Assembly: GCA_964404765.1 (NCBI GenBank)
Contig: CAYOLL010000019.1
Location: 1-57,961, forward strand
DNA from: CAYOLL01 sp964404765 [NCBI: uncultured Gemmatimonadota bacterium]
GTDB lineage: Bacteria; 4572-55
Direction: 5' to 3'
DNA length: 57,961 nt
A program made the translations under genes and the position numbers. Under the pieces are notes generated by a model. It was not told the origin of the DNA. It saw only the letters and a program-made list of their open reading frames with translations, and made no database searches. Positions 52,194 to 57,961 of the stretch are shown here, in pieces. Position 1 is the first letter of the stretch, and each line of letters begins with the position of its first letter.

Positions 52194-54506
52194 ATGTATA
52201 CCCCAAAACCCATTGATACCTCAAGCGTTCAACTTTCAAAAGACCTCTTAAAGCTGACCGAACTTATCTCCGAGAATATTCACGAGGTCTGGTCGCACCA
52301 TCGTATTTCCGAAGGCTGGACATTAGGCCCGGTTCGCAATGACAAGCTAAAAACGCATCCCTGTTTGATTCCCTACGATCAACTGCCCGATATTGAGAAG
52401 CAATATGACCGCAATACCGCATTGGAAACACTCAAAACGATTATGGCTCTGGGCTATAAGATTCTGGATCCGGAGCATATCGAACAGGCCATTCCCAACG
52501 AAGACGAAGAAATTACCGCAATATTAGTCCAGCTGCGCCAGCCGCCCCCGCTTAAGCTTTCAACCTTAACCCGTATTTGGGAATCCCGGCTTAAAACACT
52601 CTGGGCCAAAAATTCAGAAGTTTACCTGTTGCTCGGTAATCATTTTTCAAAAGTCGGCGCTATTTTGCAGGCGTACGATGTCTTGTCGGAAGGGCTGGAA
52701 AGCTGGCCAAAAGATTTTAAAATGCGACTACTGCAAGCGCAGGCTCTCATCAAAAGCGGTTCTGTTCAAAAAGCAAATTTGATTTTCCGCCAATTATATT
52801 TTGAAGGACATACGGATAAAGATACGATGGGCGGTTTGGCCCGGACGCATAAAGACTTGTGGACACATGCCACCAATGCCGAAGATAAACAGCAGCAACT
52901 TCAATCGGCCTACCGTTTTTATAAACAATCCTACGAGCTAAATAAGGATTCTTACACCGGGATTAACGCCGCGTCTATGGCGATGATATTGGGTGAAAAG
53001 GAAATTGCCACGCAGATTGCCGGCGAAGTTTTTGCCATTTGTATCCACGAAATTGATATGCTTAAAGACACCGGCGGCGACTTATACTGGTCGTATGCTA
53101 CTCTGGGCGAAATCAATCTGGTGCTGGGTAATCTGTCGGAAGCCGAAAAGTGGTATTCACGGGCTGCCGTGCAGGGCCGGGGTCGCTATTCCGATTTAAG
53201 TTCGACACGGCGTCAGGCCCGATTGCTCGCCGACTACCTTTTTAATGAGCGGGCTCGTTTTGACGATTGTTTCCGCATCCCGCCGGTTACGGTTTTTGCC
53301 GGGCATACCATTGACCGGCCCGGCCGTCCCATTAGCCGTTTCCCGGTTGAAATGGAGAGTTGCATCCGCGAAGAGATCAAGAAGAAGTTGCTGGCGCTGG
53401 AAACGCGGTTTGGCTTTGCTGCGGCAGCCTGCGGTTCCGATATTTTGTTTCACGAATGCATGCTGGATTTAAATGCCGAAATTGTGGTTGTTCTGCCGTA
53501 TGAACGCAATCAGTTTAAAAAAGATCGGGTCGAACTTATCCCCGGCAGTAATTGGGGCGAACGGTTCGATCGCATCCTGGATGCCGCTTCAGAGGTCATC
53601 ACCGTCTCGGAGCAGCGGATGGAAGGCGGCAGCGCCTCTTATACTTACGCCAACTTGTTGTTACACGGGATGGCCAGTCTCAAAGCCGAAAAGCTGGAGA
53701 CAACTTTAGTGCCTTTAACCGTTTGGGATGAGCAGGTGAGCAATGCAACGGGCGATGTGTACGACCTGGTCCGGCACTGGCAGCAGCAAAATTACGCATT
53801 TCAAGTCATAAATCCGGTTCGGGTAGCCCTGGCGCAGCAGCCGCTTTTGCGGCGCGCGGCAACGATGCCAACGCCGGATACGGAATCGGATATTCCGCGC
53901 GAACGCTCCGAGCTATCCACACAGATTAAAGCCATGATGTTTGCCGATGCCGTAAATTTCAGCAAACTCAAAGAGTCGGAAATCCCGCTCTTTTTGCATC
54001 ATTTTATGGGCGCGATTGCTGAATTGATTAAATTAACTCCGCACAAACCGGTCATGAAGAATACCTGGGGCGACGGCCTGTATTTCGTTTTTTCCGATGT
54101 CCGCGCCGCCGGGCTTTTTTCGCTGGAACTGTGTGAGTTGGTCGGGTCTACGCGATGGGCGGAAAAGGGTTTACCCAGCAGTCTTAACTTGCGGGTTGCG
54201 CTCCATGCCGGGCCGGTATATGAAAGCATCGATCCGGTTATGGGCACCATCAACTATTCAGGGACGCACGTCAGCAAAGCCGCCCGTATAGAGCCGATTA
54301 CCCCGCCCGGTCAGGTCTACGCCAGTCAATCGTTTGTGGCCTTGGCGATGGCTATCGACACCGATGATTTTGTTTGTGACTATGTGGGTCAGATTCATTT
54401 AGCCAAAGGCTACGGTGTTTTTCCGATGTACCATGTGCGACGCAGCGCGATCTATCTGCCGCCCCAAACGAAAGCCGACCCGAATGAAATTCAACACCCT
54501 GATTGA
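52194..54506 (+). CDS. RyR-TPR-SLOG/TIR-like protein with a class III nucleotidyl cyclase domain
   Basis: A 770-residue soluble protein with an unusual domain string. An N-terminal RyR domain is at about residues 30-90 (HEVWSHHRISEGWTLGPVRN, then HPCLIPYDQLPDIEKQYDR). A TPR/TRAFs-binding-like solenoid (about 140-360, e.g. AYRFYKQSYELNKDSYTG) follows. Next is a nucleotide-binding-like Rossmann domain (about 364-540, VTVFAGHTIDRPGRP, AACGSDILFHECML, ITVSEQRMEGGSASY) that resembles the SLOG/TIR group. Last is a class III cyclase (about 575-755, MMFADAVNFSKL and TWGDGLYFVF with both metal Asp). The adenine Lys position holds Asn (KNTWGD against DKYIGD in the other cyclase) and the usual VNxAAR Asn is Ser (HVSKAARIE). 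Domain names rest on my reading of motifs. The sulfurtransferase start overlaps its end. Confidence 0.78.
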   Translation: MYTPKPIDTSSVQLSKDLLKLTELISENIHEVWSHHRISEGWTLGPVRNDKLKTHPCLIPYDQLPDIEKQYDRNTALETLKTIMALGYKILDPEHIEQAIPNEDEEITAILVQLRQPPPLKLSTLTRIWESRLKTLWAKNSEVYLLLGNHFSKVGAILQAYDVLSEGLESWPKDFKMRLLQAQALIKSGSVQKANLIFRQLYFEGHTDKDTMGGLARTHKDLWTHATNAEDKQQQLQSAYRFYKQSYELNKDSYTGINAASMAMILGEKEIATQIAGEVFAICIHEIDMLKDTGGDLYWSYATLGEINLVLGNLSEAEKWYSRAAVQGRGRYSDLSSTRRQARLLADYLFNERARFDDCFRIPPVTVFAGHTIDRPGRPISRFPVEMESCIREEIKKKLLALETRFGFAAAACGSDILFHECMLDLNAEIVVVLPYERNQFKKDRVELIPGSNWGERFDRILDAASEVITVSEQRMEGGSASYTYANLLLHGMASLKAEKLETTLVPLTVWDEQVSNATGDVYDLVRHWQQQNYAFQVINPVRVALAQQPLLRRAATMPTPDTESDIPRERSELSTQIKAMMFADAVNFSKLKESEIPLFLHHFMGAIAELIKLTPHKPVMKNTWGDGLYFVFSDVRAAGLFSLELCELVGSTRWAEKGLPSSLNLRVALHAGPVYESIDPVMGTINYSGTHVSKAARIEPITPPGQVYASQSFVALAMAIDTDDFVCDYVGQIHLAKGYGVFPMYHVRRSAIYLPPQTKADPNEIQHPD

Positions 54507-55341
54507 TCTTGAGACTCTGGCGCAGCGCCGGGATGACCCAAATTGGAAAATTGTCGATTGCCGTTTTGCCTTGGCCAATGCCGGAACAGGACGGGACGAT
54601 TATGCGCGCGGTCATATTCCGAACGCGGTCTATGCCGATTTGGACGAGGATCTATCCGGTCTGATAGTGCGGGGCCAAACCGGTCGTCATCCTATGCCCG
54701 ATAGCGCAAAATTGGCGGAAAAACTAAGTGCCTGGGGCATTGCCGATGATATTCAAGTCGTGGCCTACGATGCCCAGGGTGGCGCATTAGCAGCCGCTCG
54801 ATTCTGGTGGCTCTTGCGTTGGTTAGGTCATCGTGATGTTGCAGTGTTAGACGGTGGCTGGCCTGCCTGGCAAAAAGCCGGTTTGCCTATTACGATGGAA
54901 ACGCCGGTATCCGTTCGGCGCGCTTTCCGGCCGCAAATACAGCCGGAGTTAACGGTCTCGCTGGTGGAAATGCAGCAGATACACCACAATCCGGCCTACA
55001 CAATAATTGATGTCCGAACCGCAGAGCGCTACCGGGGCGAAGTCGAACCGATTGATCCGGTGGCCGGCCATATTCCCGGCGCAATCAATATCCCTTTTGC
55101 CGGAAATCTGACGGCAGAGGCAACATTTCAACCGCTTGAAGCGCTTCAGCAAATCTATCGGGCAGTGCAAAAAGTTGACGCCGCTAAAGTCGTGTGCTAT
55201 TGCGGCTCCGGTGTTACAGCAGCGCAGACCGTGCTGGCTATGACCCACGCCGGCTTGGATCAACCCCGCTTGTACGCCGGTTCCTGGAGCGAATGGATTA
55301 CCGATCCCGCCAACCCGATCGGACTGGGCGCGCATCCATGA
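54484..55341 (+). CDS. Thiosulfate/3-mercaptopyruvate sulfurtransferase (rhodanese)
   Basis: The 285-residue product has two rhodanese domains. The active-site loop CYCGSGVTA, of the CGSGVT type of mercaptopyruvate sulfurtransferases, is at about residues 238-246; the N-terminal domain has GHIPNAVYADLDEDLSG and YDAQGGALAAARFWWLL. Such enzymes transfer sulfane sulfur to cyanide or thiols. The ATG at 54484 overlaps the upstream cyclase gene by 23 bases, so the two are co-transcribed. Whether the function is linked to the cyclase protein is unknown. It ends at a repeat pair and terminator. Confidence 0.9.
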   Translation: MKFNTLIDLETLAQRRDDPNWKIVDCRFALANAGTGRDDYARGHIPNAVYADLDEDLSGLIVRGQTGRHPMPDSAKLAEKLSAWGIADDIQVVAYDAQGGALAAARFWWLLRWLGHRDVAVLDGGWPAWQKAGLPITMETPVSVRRAFRPQIQPELTVSLVEMQQIHHNPAYTIIDVRTAERYRGEVEPIDPVAGHIPGAINIPFAGNLTAEATFQPLEALQQIYRAVQKVDAAKVVCYCGSGVTAAQTVLAMTHAGLDQPRLYAGSWSEWITDPANPIGLGAHP

Positions 55342-55364
55342 GCTTCTCCGATCCATACAAAGCC

Positions 55365-55443
55365 GGAATAGCAAACTTCAGTTTGCAAGTAACTGCGTGG
55401 CTTTTGGGACGTGATACACAGGCAAACTAAAGTTTGCTACTCC
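55365..55443. repeat. Double-palindrome element, GTAGCAAA family, second locus
   Basis: GCAAACTTCAGTTTGC (55371-55386), preceded by GGAATA, and inverted GCAAACTAAAGTTTGC (55422-55437), followed by TACTCC. Same head-and-palindrome design as the 8012-8093 pair. Confidence 0.8.
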
Positions 55444-55451
55444 ATGTAAAT

Positions 55452-55488
55452 AAAAAAGGGAGCAACCGGTTTCGGCGCTCCCTTTTTT
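55452..55488 (+). terminator. Terminator after the sulfurtransferase
   Basis: AAAAAAGGGAGC (55452-55463) and GCTCCCTTTTTT (55477-55488), 12-bp perfect stem. It works on both strands; the convergent TPR-SPOR gene ends nearby. Confidence 0.9.
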
Positions 55489-55493
55489 TGTTG

Positions 55494-55534
55494 GCGCAGA
55501 AATGACATTTCTTGAAGAAATGTCATTTCTGCGC
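55494..55534. repeat. Double-palindrome element, GAAATG family, copy 2
   Basis: The 31-base core (55499-55529) is identical to 5368-5398. Here the flanks GCGCA and TGCGC extend the pairing to a perfect 19-bp stem with a 3-base loop. Confidence 0.88.
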
Positions 55535-55574
55535 TGTTTTATTTGTGGAAATTTGCGTTTGTTCGCGACAGACT

Positions 55575-56711
55575 TTAATCCGTAACGATCATGTAGTTGC
55601 GAATGCCTTTATTTTGGCTTAGCTTGACGGCTTCAGCTTCGGCTTCCTCGCGTGAATTGTATTGACCAACCCAGACGCGATAGAGCACTTTCCCGGCAGA
55701 ATCCACTTGCAAAATAGTCACCGGCGTATTGGCGTCTTCCACCGATGATTTGAGCAACTGCGCGTTATCCGGGTTGGCGTACGCTCCCACTTGGATATGG
55801 AATTTCACACCGGAATTAGCGCTTTCGGCTGCCGGGGCCGCCGCGTGGCTTTCGACAGCTTCAGTGGCGGCGGCTTGCGTGCCGCCCGCTTTAAAAGCTT
55901 TTTGAACCGGCGCCGCAGTTGCCGTCGCGCCACCAACGGCGCTAAAATCCAGGTTTTTGCCGCGCACCATGGCCGCTTCAAAGCTTTGCGGATATTGGTC
56001 GAGCACGGTTTTGTAGGCCCGCAACGCTTCCGGCTTCTGGCCGATTTCCGTCAGGCATTCACCATAGCGGTAGTAGGCTGCGCCGATGACATCGCTGCCG
56101 GGGTAGTCTTGAATCAGTTTGCGGTATTTTTCCACCGCCGTCGGATAATCCTTTTTTTGCTGATAGATATAGGCCAGGTCTAACAGCGCCCACGAAGCTT
56201 TTTCGGCGCTTGGATACGTCGAAATCGTCTGATTAAACGCAGCTTCCGCCGCTGCAATATCGCCGTTCAAATAGCGCGAATTGGCGCTCCAGTAGCTGGC
56301 CTCCGCCGCCAGTTCGCTCTGCGGATACTCACCCGTCAAGCGTCCGTACAACTCTGCAGATTTTTGATAGCTGCCGCGCGCGTACTCATATTGCGCCAGG
56401 CCCATCAGCGCATCGTCGGCCACGGAACTCATTGGATATTGGTCAACGATCAGTTGAAAGTAGCGTGTGGATACCGCCGGATCGCTTTCCAGCTTCGCCA
56501 TATAAACATAGACTTCCGGCACAAAATCCGAGCCGGCATACGCGCCGATGAAGTCTTGAAATGCGGCTTTGGCCTTATCCCATTCACCGGCATTGTACAG
56601 GTCTATAGCCCGTTGATAGGCTTGCTGATCGCTGCCCTGCGCCAGACTTTGCGAGACGCATAACCCTACAATCAGCAAGACCTTAAAGAAAATCGAGACG
56701 CTTCTTTTCAT
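55575..56711 (-). CDS. TPR-SPOR protein (YbgF/CpoB-like)
   Basis: The 378-residue product has a signal peptide (residues 1-25, FFKVLLIVGLCVSQSLAQG), then about six TPR or Sel1-like repeats (AYQRAIDLYNAGEWDKAKAA, QYEYARGSYQKSAELYGRLT, YIYQQKKDYPTAVEKYRKLI). An Ala-rich linker of about 50 residues follows, and a C-terminal SPOR domain (VKFHIQVGAYANPDNAQLLK). SPOR binds denuded glycan at division sites. The TPR and SPOR combination suggests an envelope-coordinating protein like YbgF, here with SPOR. A promoter and a strong AAGGGAG site precede the ATG. Confidence 0.85.
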   Translation of the reverse strand: MKRSVSIFFKVLLIVGLCVSQSLAQGSDQQAYQRAIDLYNAGEWDKAKAAFQDFIGAYAGSDFVPEVYVYMAKLESDPAVSTRYFQLIVDQYPMSSVADDALMGLAQYEYARGSYQKSAELYGRLTGEYPQSELAAEASYWSANSRYLNGDIAAAEAAFNQTISTYPSAEKASWALLDLAYIYQQKKDYPTAVEKYRKLIQDYPGSDVIGAAYYRYGECLTEIGQKPEALRAYKTVLDQYPQSFEAAMVRGKNLDFSAVGGATATAAPVQKAFKAGGTQAAATEAVESHAAAPAAESANSGVKFHIQVGAYANPDNAQLLKSSVEDANTPVTILQVDSAGKVLYRVWVGQYNSREEAEAEAVKLSQNKGIRNYMIVTD

Positions 56712-56760
56712 GTGAAAAACTCCCTTCTTAAAGATTTAATTGGTTTGTTGACAATATATT

Positions 56761-56789
56761 AGTATGCAGCACTTAAAGTAATTTGTCAA
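56761..56789 (-). promoter_or_regulatory. Promoter of the TPR-SPOR gene
   Basis: TTGACA (56784-56789) and CATACT (56761-56766), 17 bases apart, minus strand, about 50 bases before the ATG. Confidence 0.7.
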
Positions 56790-56893
56790 GCATATTTTCC
56801 GAGTGTACGATCTGAGCAGCAAACATTCAATATAGCTAAATTAAGGAAATTTCGGCAATCTTCCCTGTTCGTGACGCCTGGCAATCTTTTTAT

Positions 56894-56998
56894 CTAACCC
56901 AAATTCGCCTCACACGCTGCAAATACCAGCAGTCGTCCGATGCCCAACAATTCATAGACCTCGGCCAGTTTGTAACGATTAAAAGCTTTTTTTCCCAT
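56894..56998 (-). CDS. Possible 34-residue remnant ORF
   Basis: Reads MGKKAFNRYKLAEVYELLG then IGRLLVFAACEANLG and a stop. It has protein-like composition but is short and lacks a clear ribosome-binding site, so it may be a decayed end of a larger gene. The rest of the 534-bp gap holds the two promoters listed and nothing else I can support. Confidence 0.25.
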   Translation of the reverse strand: MGKKAFNRYKLAEVYELLGIGRLLVFAACEANLG

Positions 56999-57169
56999 GA
57001 GCTACCGTCTTTCAAAAAATAAACGCCTAAAAATGTAAGAGTTGATAACAGTTAAGTTATATAGTTTTGGGGTAGTTGGCAATGGTTTTGGCAGAGCAAC
57101 TGCCATTCAGCGCAGATGCCCGTAGAGATGGGGTCGGCGCATGTTTTTCCATTGTTTCTAAAAATATTG

Positions 57170-57198
57170 TTGACAAAACCGACAGCCGTTGTTATGCT
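57170..57198 (+). promoter_or_regulatory. Sigma70-type promoter of the toxin-antitoxin pair
   Basis: TTGACA (57170-57175) and TATGCT (57193-57198) with a 17-base spacer. Transcription should start near 57205, about 40 bases before the antitoxin ATG. Confidence 0.8.
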
Positions 57199-57245
57199 AA
57201 ACCTGCAACTATTTTCAATAGAACTCTTGGCTGGAGTAACTCATT

Positions 57246-57473
57246 ATGGCCGCTTTATCCAAACTGAACACACAGCTTGTTCGAAATATCGGCATTTTGT
57301 CCGAGCAGCACAAACGGGAAGTTCTGCGCTTTATTGAGTATTTGCGGACGCAGGAAAACACCGGATTCTTGGCCTACGTGAACGCCCGTACCCGCCAGGC
57401 GGTAGAGGACAAACGGCGCGGCAAGCATTTTACTACCTTAGCGGAATTGCAGCAGGAATATGCCGCCCTATGA
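57246..57473 (+). CDS. Antitoxin-like small protein of a RelBE-type pair
   Basis: The 75-residue product reads MAALSKLNTQLVRNIGILSE, then KREVLRFIEYLRTQENTG and a helix ending LAELQQEYAAL. It lies directly before a RelE/ParE-like toxin and overlaps it by 14 bases, which is the reason for the call. The DNA-binding type is not obvious. GGAG lies 9 bases before the ATG. Confidence 0.7.
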   Translation: MAALSKLNTQLVRNIGILSEQHKREVLRFIEYLRTQENTGFLAYVNARTRQAVEDKRRGKHFTTLAELQQEYAAL

Positions 57474-57741
57474 ATTGGAACTTTCCCCTGCGGCCAAACG
57501 TGATCTCAAAAAATTGCCCGTCACAGTCCAAAGGGAAATTGCCCTTATCCATTTACCGGCAATTCAACATGGACATTTTGCCGTCAGCGAACCTTTAACC
57601 GGCGCTTTGAAAAGTGAACGGGCCTACCATTTTGGCCGAAAACCCGAATATCGCATTATCTTCTACGTAGAAGATCAACTTATTACCGTCACGATTATGG
57701 GTACACGGGAAGGGATTTATAAACGCGCTAAACGTCGCTGA
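57460..57741 (+). CDS. RelE/ParE-superfamily toxin
   Basis: The 93-residue product has the RelE/ParE fold pattern: ELELSPAAKRDLKKLPVTVQ start, PLTGALKSERAYHFGRKPEY (LxGxLkgxr..r.g.yR) and RIIFYVEDQLITVTIMGTRE, ending with the C-terminal basic residues YKRAKRR. It should be a ribosome-dependent mRNA endonuclease or gyrase inhibitor. Its start lies inside the antitoxin gene. Confidence 0.85.
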   Translation: MPPYELELSPAAKRDLKKLPVTVQREIALIHLPAIQHGHFAVSEPLTGALKSERAYHFGRKPEYRIIFYVEDQLITVTIMGTREGIYKRAKRR

Positions 57742-57762
57742 AAATAGGGTGGAAGATTTTTG

Positions 57763-57791
57763 TTGACAAAGCAACCGCTAAGCGATAAAAT
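57763..57791 (+). promoter_or_regulatory. Sigma70-type promoter for the next gene
   Basis: TTGACA (57763-57768) and TAAAAT (57786-57791), 17 bases apart. It precedes the short partial frame at 57844. Confidence 0.8.
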
Positions 57792-57843
57792 AAAAACACT
57801 CTTTTTAACCGACTGCGATCCTGTTCCCGAGATTGGAGCGCGC

Positions 57844-57961
57844 ATGTGGACCGTAAAAATGCTATTGCAGATTTGTAAATTTTCCGCCACATACTTTAAC
57901 GGGGGGGGGGGGGGGGGGGTAAAAACCGCGCCCGCGGTTTTTTTGTTCTATTTTTTTTTTT
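57844..57961 (+). CDS. Start of a partial gene (or small transcript) at the window end
   Basis: An ATG at 57844 has GGAG 5 bases before it and a promoter 50 bases further up. It reads MWTVKMLLQICKFSATYFN, then enters the 19-G tract, a hairpin and poly-T, which break confidence in the rest. The frame is open to the edge. Confidence 0.35.
   Translation, partial: MWTVKMLLQICKFSATYFNGGGGGGVKTAPAVFLFYFFF
57901..57919. repeat. 19-base G homopolymer
   Basis: Nineteen G in a row directly before a hairpin (AAAACCGCG/CGCGGTTTT, 57922-57941) and a poly-T tail. Likely an assembly or contig-end artefact. Confidence 0.7.

Noticed and set aside
1-57961. tRNA, rRNA or riboswitch genes
   Set aside because: I looked for cloverleaf-like TTCGANNC boxes and known leader motifs in the gaps and found none I could support.

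Overview
The window (57,961 bp, no RNA gene found) is a mostly well-packed bacterial chromosome segment built around one long division and cell-wall (dcw) cluster on the minus strand. A Gram-negative-type envelope is suggested by FtsQ/FtsA/FtsL, a meso-DAP-type MurE and a TolB/YbgF-like TPR-SPOR protein. The PASTA-bearing FtsI, the Reg_prop/Y_Y_Y hybrid kinase, the YVTN/c-type-haem protein and several families of paired intergenic palindromes are most like the FCB assemblage (Calditrichota, Ignavibacteria and relatives). That placement is an inference from gene content, not a phylogenetic result. The last 60 bases (19 G, then a hairpin, then poly-T) look like a contig end.

Layout. 1-10.9 kb (minus strand): a partial membrane protein, a truncated ATPase-domain gene flanked by a duplicated glpD tail, glpD, an ankyrin-repeat protein, pepF, a SAM methyltransferase, a repeat cluster, a PHP phosphoesterase and a ScfR-like regulator. 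11-14.6 kb (mostly plus): a dipeptidase followed by an accessory patch of hicAB, a formylglycine-generating-enzyme-like protein, a xisH remnant with intact xisI, and a small membrane protein. 14.8-20.3 kb: dinB coupled to a YbhN-like membrane protein, a class V aminotransferase, then moeA and mobA for molybdenum cofactor. 20.5-40.4 kb: the dcw cluster, in transcription order mraZ-rsmH-ftsL-ftsI-murE-(unknown)-murF-mraY-[BRO-hicA-hicB]-murD-ftsW-murC-[DUF5674, unknown, small ORFs, nucleotidyltransferase]-ftsQ-ftsA-ftsZ. It starts at a good sigma70-type promoter with three MraZ boxes. murG, murB and ddl are absent from their usual places, and accessory genes sit in the cluster instead.

40.7-57.9 kb: a haem/YVTN lipoprotein-like protein, an 880-bp repeat-filled gap, and a 1,884-residue hybrid sensor kinase that carries its own response receiver and a class III nucleotidyl cyclase. 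These are followed by an MFS transporter, fbaB, a 770-residue RyR-TPR-SLOG/TIR-like-cyclase protein coupled to a sulfurtransferase, a TPR-SPOR protein, a RelBE-type toxin-antitoxin pair and the start of one more gene.

The most interesting points are: (1) the RyR/TPR/SLOG-like/cyclase protein, whose cyclase domain lacks two usual substrate-contact residues; (2) the invasion of the dcw cluster by toxin-antitoxin, BRO and nucleotidyltransferase modules; (3) at least six sequence-unrelated intergenic repeat families that share one design, a near-palindromic arm, a spacer and the same arm inverted.
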